DNA of 64,000 nt from Taenia hydatigena (lineage: Eukaryota; Platyhelminthes; Cestoda; Cyclophyllidea; Taeniidae): the NCBI GenBank assembly GCA_036345935.2, contig JADWOT020000001.1, positions 8,092,637-8,156,636 on the forward strand, given 5' to 3'. The position numbers and the translations under genes were made by a program. Below, piece after piece: positions 37,145 through 50,369 of this stretch. The notes beneath the pieces are model-generated. The model had not been told where the DNA came from, ran no database searches, and was given only the letters and a program-made list of their open reading frames with translations. Each line of letters starts with the position of its first letter. Positions within the stretch are counted from its first letter, which is position 1.

Positions 37145-40100
37145 GTAAGCTGTAAATTGGTCTGATTTCCCTCAAAGCTGGCTGCCACATTTTTTGGCCA
37201 CAAAAGCAAGTGTCAAGGTTTGAAATCCGAAGTGGGTATGAGGAATGCTTAGTGGTCTATATAGAGTGGGATTAGCAAGCGTTTGTCAAAGTGATCAGAA
37301 TTTGAGTCTAAAGGCCTTTGTGTAGAATCTAGAGCGATAGCAATTCAATTAGCACAGTAAATCCACCTATTTTAGACTACCTGAAGATATGGGGGGATCC
37401 GCCATTCTTGAATGCGTCACAGCATTTGGACACTTAGCATCATATGTGCATCTTATCCTGCCCTATTCCAAACCGGTCTCTTCTGCTCAGTCCTGTTGAC
37501 TAATGGGAGTTCCCACAGCTAGGGATCGCATACAAGTTCTATTTTCACCGCTTCATCACTGGCTGGTTGGTTGGATATTGGGCTGAAAAACCTCAAACAG
37601 AGCCTCGCCTCACCTCACCTCACAACTGCTGCTTCCAGGATGCCAGTAGTTTTGGTCAACAAGGCCAACAAGGTGCATAAGAGAAGAAATTGGTGCCTAG
37701 AAGACTGTAGCACGAATTTAGGCAATTGTTTTGCCAACTGTTGAATCTGTTTTGTCGAGCACAAAGTGGGTAGATGTATTGAGGGCAAAATGATGGGCTG
37801 AATGAATGACTGATTCGGCGCATACCATATGCAACCGCAGTGGTATTAGCATCATTAACATTGCCGGAACTAGCAAGTGGGAGTTATGAGATTGCTACCA
37901 AAGGCTGCCACGAACTTTGGCGCCTCAAATTGTAAATTGCAGATTCTAAATCGGGTTGCAGGCAACTCAGATACTTGCAATTACAACTGAACTGTGCAGC
38001 GCAAATGGTGTCGCGCCATCAGCACGTATTTATGTGGCTGCGGAATTAAGTCTAGGTTTCACATGAAAGTCCTTGCACCGTATAGAATGGTTGAGCCAAC
38101 ACTTGTCGAAGCGTAGGTCTGTCAACCAGACATGACGTATGACGGTGATTATGGGTTTAACCACAGGATGGGCCAAAGCAAAAGCAAAGCACTTAGTAGC
38201 AGTGGTGAATTAAAGGAATTTTGAGAATGGCCAATGCGCGATAAAGTCGGTCAGTGGCTCCAAACCCCCACCTGTCATCTACACATGTACTAGCTTAAAT
38301 TGTCTCCGCACAACCTTAATGGAGAGGCCACATCCAGAGGTACCTATGCGTAGTCATCCTCAGCGTCCATCTTCCCTTCACTCTCAATAGTCAATGTACC
38401 AACCTCACATCATTTCTCACCTCATCTACGCTTTCTTGCCAATCGCAACTACCGTCTATCCTTTTGTTTTTCATTCAAACTAGTAAATCATGGCGTTTTA
38501 AGCATAAATGTTGAAGTATTTATTATTGTGCTACAATAAAGCAGGACAGCAGAATACCGAATGGTCTTGACTGCTTATCGTATAAGCGCAAATTCACTCA
38601 ATGCATATCAAGTAAATTTTCACGCATCAACATGAAGGGACAAAATTAAATAAATGCTCCTACTGTTTTCGTCTCTTCATGCATTTCGGTTCTCGAGTCG
38701 TTTCGAGGAAAAAATGGGAACGTAATTTGACTTGAGCAACACTTGCTGCTAACGTGATGCGCATTAGCCCCAATGTAAGTGAATTTTGAAACCAGGTAAG
38801 AGATATTTAGGCTACCTCTACGGAAAACACAAACGCACATCAAGAGCAAACCAAATCCAACCATACGTGGACTAATCTACATTCAATTATTATGCAAACG
38901 ATTCCTACATAGGCTGGCACCTGATGGGCCTATAATAAGCAGAGGTGTGCCCAAGGCCAGACACTCGATCATGGCTTATTCAAGCACCATTTATCGCTGT
39001 GAAGGCGCTATTCAACTTCTAATTTGCACACTTGATTCGCATGAGATGGAACAAGCAAGCTAGTTCCTTTGTTTACAATAAAATATGTGTCACTATTTTA
39101 TTTAAGGCAATGAACAAACCGGACACACAATTACGACTTCCACCTCTGTCCGTACACGACACAAACAAATCGCTTTTAGTCTCAGCGGATGTTTTACGAT
39201 GTGATGGTAGGTTGTTGAAGTCCAGCTTCAGCTCACTTGGTCGATATTAATCTAACGGACGTCCTTTGAAGAAAATGGCGTGTGATTTAAATACCGATGC
39301 GGAATATGTGTGCATGGGCGTTTGCATGCGTACCTGTATTTTAAAACGACCTCAGCCAATAGCATTAGCTTAGCGAATTTATGTGAAGCTATCCTATTGG
39401 AAGAGAAAAACACCTCTGTTATGGTTTAGTAATTAAGTTATGACTAAAGTTGGTATTTAATGTCGCTTCGCAAATCTTAGTTACAGTGAAATGTTTCGCT
39501 GTATAATTTGCCATTAGGCCTAATTTTTCCACCCAAACTACAGAATCAACTTAGCCATCATATAGTGCAGCAAAGAAATCGGAAGCCAATCTGCACCGCC
39601 AAACTTGGCTTAGCAAAGAATCGTCAAAATTTGTCTCCACGTGAGAGCAATGCGTGTATTTTTTGGGTTGATCAAGTGAATCAAGTGGGTGATATTGAAC
39701 ACAGGATAATACGGAGTAGAGTCACTCAAAAGCTGATTTTGATGGGGTAATAGAAGTGGGACTTGAATGCAGAGAATCGTTAAAATCATTTTCTCCTTCA
39801 TTTGCTTTCATGGTTATTGACTCCTTCTTATATCTCTTTGGGCATTACCTCAACTGCCTTAGCCACAATTTCCATCACAGCGGAAGGCATTCCCTTCCAT
39901 TCTCACCACTTAACTGCCTTATATTTCGAATGATAGTAGGTCTTTTACAAAATCACTCTTTCACTGGCATCATAATTTAAATCGCGGCTTATAATTTAAA
40001 CTCACTATCACTTCGACACTCTCAATTCGTACACGCATTAGAATTGGCGCATCGTCGAATGCATTATGCAGGAAAGGATATCCCCCGCAAAGTTGTACGA

Positions 40101-40639
40101 ATGCAATATGATTGTCAGATGAACAAGAGCAATCTTGAGGAAGATCAGAATTCCAGCTTATTCTCATTAAGCATGACTAGTATAAGGCGTGAATAATGGG
40201 AATATCAACTGAGAAGTGAGAATTTGTCTGCAGTAGGACTTCAAAACGACAAACACGTTGTAGGTAGGCGACACCTATAAACGATTGTAGCCATAAATGC
40301 GTGCATAAAAACTAGCATAAAAGAAGTTAAAACACTACAAAGGCAAATGCACGAGTGTCAAAATTACTAACCAAATGAAAAATAAGAACTAGGAGAAAAT
40401 GCAGAACAATTTAAGGCAAAGAGGCACGCTTTAATTTGCATTGCTGGAAATCCACGATTTTTGCTATCGTCAAACTCACATTGTAAGGCTTCATGCGGTT
40501 GGCGGCGCGTTGGTAAATTCAAACTACAAAATTGTCTTACACAAAACTTTAATATATTTACACTCATTTTATATGATATCTTCAATTCTCACAATCCAAC
40601 TCTCATATTTTTTTTAACCAAATGCATATCTCACTGATT
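37145..40639. other. No supported gene
   Basis: A minor CTCAC tandem occurs at about 37608-37622. The rest shows short ORFs on both strands with no splice-bounded frame. Confidence 0.55.
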
Positions 40640-41720
40640 TTCCCATTTTTGATAACCTCTCGGCCACTCCTTACAATATCAAGAGTTTAAAACTTTTGTT
40701 ATTTATCGGGTGTTAAGGCAAGCACACTTCACATACGGATGGAGTGACATCACATTCCGCAATCGTAAATGTGCACTTCAAGATGCTAACATCACTTAAA
40801 TCGAAGGCAGGGTTTCGCATTCATAGAGTGATCAGATGAATCCACCCGAAGTGCACCGAACGAAAGTTCTTGTGTTCACGTCTTCGCGTCTTCCTTCTTC
40901 TCAAAATTGCTTTAACCTCCAGCAGATCATCAGCTCTTCATTAGCTACCTGCGTGCCGTTTGGCAATTCGCATACCACAATCCTGATTAACTGGACTCAT
41001 TCCACAGCCTCTTCCTTCACTTCTTCTCTGTTCTACATGCAACTCACTGACAAGAACGTATCTAGTGGTGTTGCTAAGGCGACCTAGGATGATAAAGAAG
41101 AAATTGGTGCTCACGAGTCCAACTTCAACCTTCCACTTATTTGGGAGCACCGAGATGTGACTGAGCACAAATAAGTAGTTGATAGCCTCCTTTGAAGAAA
41201 TACTATCGAATAGGGGAAGAGCATAGCCATCCACATTTTGTGCTGATGGTTCTGCAGGAAACGCAACAATCACGGCGTTAGTCTTACGAATATGCCTGCA
41301 TCATGATTGCTGTCCTGCAATGAAGCTTCAATACTTCTTTTGTTTGATGATGCTATGTGAACCCGATCGTAAATGCAGACCCAATCCCTCACCTTATAAT
41401 AGTCCACACCTTTAAACGGTATTCCTTACTCGTCTTAAGTGGTCCGCCCTCCTCTTTTCGCAGTTTTGTGATTCCATGCACTTTGCCTGCGTGGCTTCGC
41501 GTCATTCTGTAGGTGTCCATAATCAATGGTTTTACTTGCACCTCTTGCTTGGATGCTTATCATTTCGTAAGGAATAGACTTCCGAAATGCGGTAAGGTCA
41601 TAATTTTATCCACAGACGATCATAAAGTGCATTAACGACTGTTCCACGTGCCGCAAATTTTTAAAACTTAAATATTCTATGTTCATGAGTTGTGTATGGA
41701 AACTTATCAAGCTCCCAAGC
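40640..41720 (-). repeat. Repeat family R1, copy B (best hydrophobic segment)
   Basis: The minus-strand frame of 110 codons (40941-41273) keeps VIVAFPAEPSAQNVDGYALP, a likely helix around FFFIILGRLSNTTRYVLVSE, and LHVEQRRSEGRGCGMS. Upstream (41470-41600) the relic reads FRKSIPYEMISIQARG and SKTIDYG, which recurs as FWKSISHDMIKFKAKG and KVTDY in copy E. The core and tail segments are absent or unrecognisable on the low-coordinate side. Confidence 0.8.
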
Positions 41721-43329
41721 AAATGAACGGGCGTATGTATGCGTGTGTGCGTAAGAAATATGTTGATGGGTCTTGTGGCCGGATTGTGAGGAACCCTGGG
41801 GTCTGTATGAGCTCTCAGAGGTTTCACTTGATTAGTGGCTTTCGTGCCTTATGAAGAGATGTAGTGTGAGTACACAGGAAACCACCAAGGATTTCGTCAC
41901 ACAAGCACTGCAAAGGACTGACTTAAAAGGGCTCAGATTGTCGCAATAACGTTGTGGCAGAATTCTCCCTCAAACCCATTGGACAATTAAGCACAAACCA
42001 TAGGACTCTGCAAATCGAGCACCTATCGAATTGAAGGCACATATCAAAACAAAACAGGTTCCTCTCCCTTTCTTTGAATCACACGTTTAAGGCGTTGCAG
42101 CATCGTATCAAGTTTTTGCTGTAACTTTATTCAAGACACATAATCATAAAGGCAGTCCTGAAATAAACTAAGTTAATACTGACAGATTGCATACATGCTA
42201 CACCTGGCACAGGCACAGGCCTTAAAATGTATCACTAGGGAAAGGAGTGATGGGATAGCTGCCCCTAGGCATCATTGCTCGCGAAGAATGAAGGCGACGA
42301 TGGGGCTTTGCAACTCATTGCTCATTTATGCACAAAGCAGTTCATGACATCAAACATCTGCCCATGGTGGCTTGGGTCAGCATCAAAAATTTTGCCTTTG
42401 TGTCTTTAAGCTGACGCAAATCGTAGATTCCTTGCTGTTATTTGAGTTGGTATAGTCACGCAAAAGAGCACCATACCAGATAAATTTGGACTAATCTAGG
42501 GTCATTAAAGCATTTTCAAAGCCTAATGCCTCCAAGCATTGGATCAATTATGCTTGGCCATCTTCTCTCGATTTTATTTTACAAGAAAGTGCGAAATTCC
42601 ATGGTATAGATTGTTTCGTAGGCTGTTCTATTACATCGGCAGACACTAGATTCCATAACAGATGTCGTCTTCGGTATCGCTCAAGAGCGGAAGCAACCCA
42701 AGAAATGAGCATAGTTCCTTTTGGATCAGCTTTGCTTGTCACTACCACTAAAGCACCGTTTCATCCCAAGTCTTCTTAAGGCTTATAATAGATCACGCTA
42801 GCATGATGCTGTCATCTAGCTAATGTTAGCAACAAATGGAAGGGCACGAGTATGACTCGGAAATAAAATACAGCTTGTCGAGTCTGAATGGTTCATTTAG
42901 CCTAGTGAATGGATAGTCATACAGGCCATGGTGCTGCACTTCAAATAATAGTCGCATTTTAAGTGGATTTTGCTTTATGCTTTGGCAACGTGGTATACAA
43001 TGTTCTGCATTTTTTATCAACTAATGATTGCTTAGCCGTGTCGGACGTTGCGTCATAGATTGCTTTCATCAGCCTTGCTATTTATTCACCACCCTGCAGA
43101 CTTGATGTTTTGCTTTATCCTTATTGCTTGTGCATATTTGAGCATCACCGCTGTGTTAAACACCACGTCGAAGAGGAGCACTTGGGGTGCAAGTGTAGCT
43201 ATTTGCATTGACAGAAGTTAAGCATTAAATAGAATGACGTTAGGACGCTGTTAGTATTCTGTCCCTCTCAATTTCCTATCTGTTCGCTAAGTAGTTGATT
43301 TGTGTTACCGTTACTGCCGACAAATTATG
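41721..43329. other. No supported gene between R1 copies B and C
   Basis: Short ORFs only. Weak R1-like words continue just above 41720, but I could not align them. Confidence 0.5.
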
Positions 43330-44870
43330 CTGCTTTAAGAAGGCGTCCAACGTGCGCGAAGGGACTGCGAAATCTCTTTTTGGAGTTACGTCTGCTGTCA
43401 AAGACAAGGAGATTGAAGTGACTCAGTCACTCTTTCACTAGGTTTCAATATGCCACTCTGTCCTATCAACAGAATTGTTGCATACCTTTAGCCATTTTTT
43501 TATAAATGAGGGCTACGAAATAGTCCCTCAAAACATGTAAATTTAGGCACCCAAGGTGAGCTATGCTTAGTTTTTCGATAACACTGCCGGCAGCTTTTGG
43601 TTTTACAAGCAACCTGCTGTCGCTTTTAAATACTACCTAAGCCAATATAGTAATATATACGTGCAATCATCCGCAATGAAATACAGTGCTGAGGGATGTG
43701 ATGTGGTGGAATAGGAACTGACTAGACAAAATAGTACAAATGTGTGAAGAGGAGCACGGATTAATAAAGAATAGCAGGGAGGACTAAAGTGGAGGAGAGA
43801 TGGCTGAGGTGCAGCAAAGTGTGCCAGCGACTTCGGACGTTCCACTTCCGTCACACGCGGCGCATGTGTACTAGCCCAGACCAACGTAGCATAACCTCAG
43901 TGGAGTGCTTAAATCCACAGGCATCTATGCACGATCGTCGCTGGGGTTTGCTTCTTCCATGCGAATTTCTACTTGATCTATTACTTCCCTTTTCTCTCAC
44001 ACCATCCCAGCTACTCCCCACAAATCACCAATAGCATCAGCTGCTTTAATATTCGTCTGGTGTTACAGCAAGCACACTTTGTTGTCTATGGATGGAAAAC
44101 CACCGCGTCTCTCAACCGCAGATGTGCGTTTCGAGATGTTCGCACTACTTAAATCGATGACAGGGTTTCGTATTTTGCTGCATACCACGGTTCGGGGATG
44201 GTCGTATGAAGCCACCCGAAGTACATCAAACAAAAGTTTTTGCACATCTGCATCCTTCCCAGTCCGATCGATGTTAACCTCAAGTAGACCACCTATTTCT
44301 TTTTCGATGAGTTCGTGCCTTTTCTTATTTTGCTCAACGAAGTGGCGCATATCCCAATCTTTTCCATTACGACTCATTTCATGTCCTTTTCCTTTGCTCG
44401 TTTACGGCTCTGAATGCCATTCGCTGACAAGGCTGTAAATAGTGATGTTGCTAAGGTGACCCGACGTAGAGGAAGAGGAATTGCTGCTTATGAGTCCAAC
44501 TTAGTCCAACTTCCGCCTCCAACTTATTTGGGATCATCGAGCTCAGGTGGAGCACATACGATTAACTAAATGCGTTCATTGCAGCAATAATAGCTAAGAA
44601 GAGAATAGCAAATCATCCACACTTTTGCGCTGACAGATCGACCGGAAGTACTGCGACCACTGCATCAGCGTCACTTGCGGATGCGCCTGTGTCATGAAAT
44701 TTGTCTACATTCGTGATTCAATACCTTCTGTGTGATCTGGTCACTTGAACCTAATTGAGGCTATAGGTTCCGATCCTCACATTTTAGTCATCCGCGCCTT
44801 CTACCTTATCTGCCCTCTTTTCCCAACGTATGTAATTCCATACATTTTATATGCATTAAGAGCATGTATA
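43330..44870 (-). repeat. Repeat family R1, copy C (longest)
   Basis: This is the most complete copy on the minus strand: the segment near 44700 (VVAVLPVDLSAQ), the middle, an open 104-codon piece at 44063-44377, a linker (GCTTGCTGTAACACC), the core (43640-43960 reversed) and the tail down to 43330. The tail aligns with copy A base by base, for example AAACATGTAAATTTA.GCA and GTGTGATGTGGTGG in the plus-strand reading. Confidence 0.85.
44063..44377 (-). pseudogene. R1 copy C open relic, 104 codons
   Basis: This is the best preserved coding-like part of R1. It reads MSRNGKDWDMRHFVEQNKK, RHELIEKEIGGLLEVNID, TGKDADVQKLLFDVLRV and SKIRNPVIDLSSANIS. The helical charged stretch followed by a beta-like stretch looks like real protein. 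The same order is seen with stops and shifts in copies D (plus strand, 32850-33110), B and A. The neighbouring upstream sequence of copy C has in-frame stops, so this is a relic and not an intact gene. No family is recognised. Confidence 0.4.
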
Positions 44871-45003
44871 AAGTGTAAAATACTATAGAATATGCAAATG
44901 CAGTAAGCCCTTGGCACAGATTCAAGGAAATATTTTGTAACACAAGAACGGTTCTTTAGTCTCCCTTTTGCCTATAACCATTTATTTTATCTCTTATTTT
45001 GAG

Positions 45004-45785
45004 ATAGGCTTAAGTCAAGGAGCTAGGAGGTTGGTAGCATCTTTTGGGTATATGGACAACTCTAAGCGCATTATCAGCAGCTTGATCCAGCATCAAGGGT
45101 CTTACAATCGTCCACTGAGCACGATTGTTTCGACTTTGCTTTCCTCGAATTCTTCTCTCGGCATTGAGCAGCAGCATTCCTTGGCATTAATGTATTTAAC
45201 CAACCAACAACCAACACGAATTCAGCCAATCTGGACTGAGAGAGTGGGAGCATCTGGGCTGCTCGCAAAAGTAAATGCGAAAGCTGGTGCTTCTGAAAAG
45301 GTGCAAAAATTTGCTGTTTTGGTCCAGTTTTTGGGCAACCCAGGACCGAATGTACTATAGGTACTTACGCTTGCAATTAGACGCTGCAGCAAAATGTTGT
45401 CGCAACACCATCAATGATTTACGTGGCCATGAAGTGACACCTTGGTTTGACTTTGAAACCCTCATACCATGCGATACGGCTGAGTCAAAACGCAGGAGTA
45501 ACCAAAGTAGGTACGTCAATTTAACACCGCCTAGAAATACTAATTCAAAAAGCAAAAATACCCTATTTTAATGCTTATAACAGCTGGGTGATTTTATTAA
45601 AGTTTGTGCAGTCAGTGGATGTATTAGAAGCATTCTTTAGTTTAATAACCTACAAAGGAATGAGAGATGAAACAGTTAATTTCCTTTTGAGGTTGCGACC
45701 ATCAAGGCAGCAGGAAACGATATATTTCCTTTGCTTTAACCACATTGTTCCAAAGGAAAACAACAAGACTTTTTACAATAAATAG
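45004..45785 (+). CDS. Candidate 3' end of a gene with a polyadenylation signal at its stop
   Basis: Three plus-strand protein-like segments lie in 0.8 kb. Segment one (45004-45360) follows a pyrimidine-rich acceptor and reads NRPLSTIVSTLLSSNSSLG, QQHSLALMYLTNQQPTRI and VNAKAGASEKVQKFAVLVQF. Segment two (45361-45510) starts exactly after a TATAG acceptor and ends at AGTAG|GTACGT; it reads CCRNTINDLRGHEVTPWFD. Segment three (45612-45785) starts after TTTGTGCAG and reads SVDVLEAFFSLITYKGMRD, ETVNFLLRLRPSRQQETI and then a stop TAG. An AATAAA overlaps that stop, as in compact 3' ends. The phases of the three do not all agree, so a donor or an exon is missing, or the gene is damaged. The leucine-rich helical look suggests a solenoid protein, but no family is recognised. 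Confidence 0.4.
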
Positions 45786-46794
45786 CGCAGTATGCGCAAT
45801 TGTATCCTACAAGTACTGGAATGTCGTGCAACACTACACGTCGTGTTTCCTTGTTGCACTGGTAATCATTTGGCTCCTTAATAGAGGATGACGGTCACAA
45901 GAGCACAATCGAGTAACAACTAGAATGGCGATAAGTTAACTCATTGTGGGCACTGAGAATGACAACTTTTGTGTTACGATGAATCAAAAAATGGCGTCTT
46001 CGTTTAGCCGGAAGTTAAAATAAATTTGCCTTTTCTAACGTGTTAAGTATCCGATTGGCTAGAATACATAGAGTGTAGTCAGCTTAATGCTTTCCGCAGC
46101 ACTCACACAGTAAAGAAGATGCGTTTCTTTGATTTTTCACAACAAAAGCTTTTGTGGCAAGTTGGACATGTTGATAAATCGCACCGAGTGACAAGTCGCA
46201 GCACACCATTTAATGATATAGATTCACAATATAAAAGCATATAAAAGTCAGAGGCCGATAAGTTGATCTGTTACAGCGAAGGATCGCCAAAGCAACTCAG
46301 ACAGTAACACACTTCAAAATATAATAAATCCTAACAAAAAGCAACATGATCAAGTGAATAGGGTAGAAGTTCATCCACACTAATTTGCGGAATCAGCTTT
46401 TCTTTTTCACCAAAAAGTGCTATAACTAGTGAACCACTAAAAGGATTATCTATTCATAATTAAAAAACCCAGTTCCTTTTGATTTCAGATTCACTTGTGG
46501 AAGGATTTGTCATTGGGCATAATACTGTTCCATTCCTTCATTTAGCCTCTTCGAAGCGCTGAATTCCTTGTTCGTGGCTTCAGCATCAGGTAGTCATTCG
46601 GAAGTTTGAGAAGAAAATTGAATGCAAATACAAAACGGAAGTGGAAATAGCCAAAGTTAGAGTATACATTTAATTTGCGTTCTGTTGGAAAAGATGTGAA
46701 AATTCTACTGGTCGAACACATACTGCAGATGCGACTGATGCGGTATTGCCATTGACCTCCCCCTATTAAAGGTGAAGTAGGCGCAACTTGGAGG
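45786..46794. other. No supported gene
   Basis: Directly follows the AATAAA-bearing stop at 45785. No open frame or repeat was recognised. Confidence 0.55.
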
Positions 46795-47340
46795 CAGTGG
46801 GAACACTTCGAGGTAGACATTTGCGGTTGAAAAAAGCACTGCTTTCCTATTTGTAAATGAAAAGTGCTTGCTGTAACACTAGATGAATATTGAAAGAGCT
46901 GAAAGTCTTAACAATGCGTGAGGAAGCGAGAGAATATGCGGCTGGTAAGAAATATTAAGATCTGAATGGTAAATAGCAAGAAAGAGTGTGCGTCATTGAC
47001 TACGAAGCATACAGGGCCGTGGGTTTGGCAGTCTACCAAGATTATGCTGTGCCGTTCTATGTTAGTACGCAAGTACGCTCGGGTAAACTGCAGCAGAAGC
47101 TCAAAGCTTGAGGTCACTGACACACTGTCATATTTCGATCATCTGCACTTCACTTCAGTCCCTTCTGCCACTCCTCGCTATTTTGCACTCCTCATTACAT
47201 ACTTCCACCATTCCATACAGTCAATTCCTATCCCATCATATCCTTCTTCTTCGCAATGTATTTGCAGACTATTGCTCGTACATATTACTATATTGAATAA
47301 GGTAATAATAGCATTACTATGGTCCATTGGGTGCACATAG
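46795..47340 (+). repeat. Repeat family R1, copy F (3' half)
   Basis: The copy begins near the end of the relic (GAACACTTCGAGGTAGACAT), contains the linker AGTGCTTGCTGTAACACTAG, then the core (GCCGTGGGTTTGGCAGTCTA) and the tail ending TATATTACTATATTGAATAAGG. The coding-like 5' part is missing. Confidence 0.75.
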
Positions 47341-48049
47341 ACAAAACATTGATGACGGACTGTAGTCTTAAAGCATCTGGTATGCGTACACATCTGCCAT
47401 TTGTCGGCTACTATAACTGACTGGAAGTATCCTGCATGATTATGCATAGAGATTGCTGTATAAACGTGCACGGGTTGGGTGCGTCCATTCCTCGACATCT
47501 GCTATCGTGCAATTTCAAACGTGTGTGGGTGCCATTTGGGAAGCTGCACGAGAAATGAATCGGTACGAATAAGGTGCGTGAGATTGTTACACTGCTATCC
47601 CTTTTATGGTGCCATCGCAAGTGCATGAATAATAAACGCTTCTTTTCCAAGACTTGCACTTCCTCCTTTAGCAATAACATCTGCTTGGCTTCAACCAAAT
47701 GCGGCACACAAAGCGTGCCTCACTTGCGTTTTTAAAAACGAGCATGGTAAGGAAATAGATGATAGCCTTTGCTGGTTAAATACACAACTACAAAGGTGCG
47801 AAATATCATAATAAATGAATTTGTTGAACCCTTCCTTTTCCACGCACTGAAGATTTACACATCTCTGCTTTTCCCACGACTCATGTGCTCCCTGACAGCT
47901 TGTTCGTAGATCTCAATAGTGCAGTTGTTCTCCACCATTCGGCTATTCGATTATACAAATTCTTTCTAATCGTTATATTTGACAGATTGATAAAAAGCTT
48001 GATTCGCTGAAATTGGCATCTACCCAATTTTCCTTTTAGTTAATCAAAA
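47341..48049. other. No supported gene
   Basis: Only short minus-strand ORFs. Confidence 0.55.
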
Positions 48050-48565
48050 ATAATGCCTAAGAATTGCCAGAGACAGTAGTAGCGAGCAGATTAGTGCATA
48101 TATGACATGAATCAGTCCGAGCCTGGTGTACAGGACAGCTATACTTAAATTAACTTTTTTTGCTTTTAAGTCAACTTCTGTTGAGCAGAATGTGCTCTAC
48201 ATAGACAAGTTAGCTTAGGTCAAATCCCACTTCCGGTCTTTCCTGCCAAACTGCAAATTCGCACCATGAAATGATTTGGCTGTTTGAATCTAAGACATCT
48301 TCTCCTTACGCTCACACAGCAGAGGGTCAGCAAAGTGCGGTAGTAAAACAGAAACTCGTAATTTTCCCGCCAGTTTTGGAATAGTTGGTGTTTCAGCGGC
48401 ATTGTAATCACAGTAGCACTAGGCCGCAGTTTCAGATCAAAATGTCTTTCTCTCCTAAGACAAGGGCGCATGGCTTTGCAGACTCATTGGCCTAACCAAC
48501 GAAGAACTCTATTTCAATTTTGTGCTGATCTGACATTCATCGCTTCTTTGGCTGCCGCCGATGTG
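48050..48565 (-). repeat. Repeat R3, copy 2 (minus strand), coding-like
   Basis: This is the inverted partner of 57835-58370. On the minus strand it reads VLRWLGQ (stop) VCKAMRPCLRRERHFDLKL, RPSATVITMPLKHQLFQNW, RENYEFLFYYRTLLTLCCV and RRRCLRFKQPNHFM (83 open codons at 48220-48471). It continues as STFCSTEVDLKAKKVNLSI, AVLYTRLGLIHVIYALI and SLLLSLAIL. Two stops interrupt the series, so it is a relic. Confidence 0.75.
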
Positions 48566-50369
48566 GAGGAAAGCCTAATCAAAGCCGACTGCCACATTTT
48601 AGACTAAAACGCATGATAGTACGATGAAATGTGGCTATGTGCGTGATCAGATGCAATTCTATTTAAGAATGCAATCGACGCATTGATGCCCCAACAATAA
48701 GGTAGTCGAAAAATTGACCAACATACATGAACCGAGGCAATTACAGCGGTTGAATGAGTGCCGAGACGGATACTTCAATAAATTGTGTCCATATAACCCT
48801 GACCAGATCGGCAATCATGTGCACAGGTTTTGTGTAAGATTACCTGCTAAAAACTATTTCCGTTGATCGCTTGAAAATGCAAAACAGCTCTCTCAATAGC
48901 TGTAATTGCTTCAAGATGAAAGGTAGGTCATAGAAATGAAGCATTTGTCAGACGTATGTGTGAGCAGTGCAACCAAAGATAAGGTAACAGTGTAACAGTT
49001 TTGTATCTTTTCTTGGTTCAGCTTATTTCTCGTATAGACTCACAAATGGCACACACGGTGGAAATTACATGGCAGCAAATAAGTTGTAGGACATTCTCTG
49101 TTGCATCTTAGAGGTCTAGAAATGGATGCACCCAGCCCGTGCGCGTCTACCCAGCACTTGCTTTGCGTCACCACGCAGGATACTTCCTGTTAATTACCAT
49201 AGTCGATCGATGGAAGGAGCGTGCTTCTATTGAGTACCTTGAGACTACAGTTGTCATGCAGGTTTAGGCTGTTTGCATTCGATAAGCCTCTATAAGTAGT
49301 CATCTTTAGGGTCTCGTGATGAGAAATATCCAATTGCACACCAAATTGATGGTGATAATGCGTAATTGGTCTCGGTGTAGTTGCTGAATTCATTTACAAC
49401 CGACTGCATGTACATCTGACTGCTAGATGTGAATGAATTAAACTTCTAAACTTCCATATGATTGCTGCCATTTATTTGACAATCGTAACACTTTCCTTCA
49501 ACATTACCAGCGCCCAATTTTCTGCTGCGCTTTCAAAGATGGGTCAGATTAAATAGCCAAATGCATATGGACGCACGAATTAGACATGCTGAAGTGATTA
49601 TACGTCTAACTACTAAAATCAGATTGCAATTGCGATACCCCTATACGAAAGTTCAATTAATAGATAAGGTGTTGTATAGTAAGGCTATTAAACGACGAGA
49701 ATGAAACAGACGCATTTTCGCCAGGATTAAATTCGTGAATTAGGCCGTTTAGCAAACAATCATTAAAAGAGAGGAAGAGGAAAAAGAAGGAAATGGCTGC
49801 GGTAAAGGCAAATGCGAAAGGAAACAAACCCAATAAATTGATCCATTCATACTTCTGCGTGCATCACACCAACAAATCTAGCTTTGTTGTGACTCCACAG
49901 ACCCTTTTTTCGCATTGTCCATCCCACCTAATTAACTGACTCACCTAAATACAGTAGCGTCGTATCCAACTAACGGGTTCAAAGTTACCGAGTAAAAGTA
50001 TTTTGTTGAGGCGTGTTTCTCCTCTTGTATGTGCTCAATTTACGGCGTCTAATGGCATTTGCTTACTTGCCAAGTTGGTCTGAGAATGAGAGCTGTCAAA
50101 GCACTAATTCGGTCACGTTAATCCTATTTCAGTCAGAGGTATTTACCTACAGTGCTTGAGTGTCTCTGCGTTCCCAGGGGTTATCAGCGTGCTCAGACCA
50201 TACAGAGGAAGACAATATCCTTCCAAAAGGCATGGAGGCTACTTACCAGGGGACTTCTAAAAATTCGCACGGTACTTAGTGATCGTTACAATCCAACTAC
50301 CAAGATTGTTTACAAATGTTGTATTCCTGTGCACGCACTCACGCACACGTGAGCTCATGAGTACAAAAA
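48566..50369. other. No supported gene
   Basis: A plus-strand frame after a TATTTCAG acceptor (about 50132-50254, reading CLSVSAFPGVISVLRPYR) is possible but overlaps another equally open frame, so it is not called. Confidence 0.5.

Noticed and set aside
43633..43884. 83-codon minus-strand ORF and the similar ORF at 15380-15592
   Set aside because: Both read the R1 core. The resemblance (LHTFVLF..V.SY.TTSHP) reflects the DNA repeat and is not evidence of a gene by itself.
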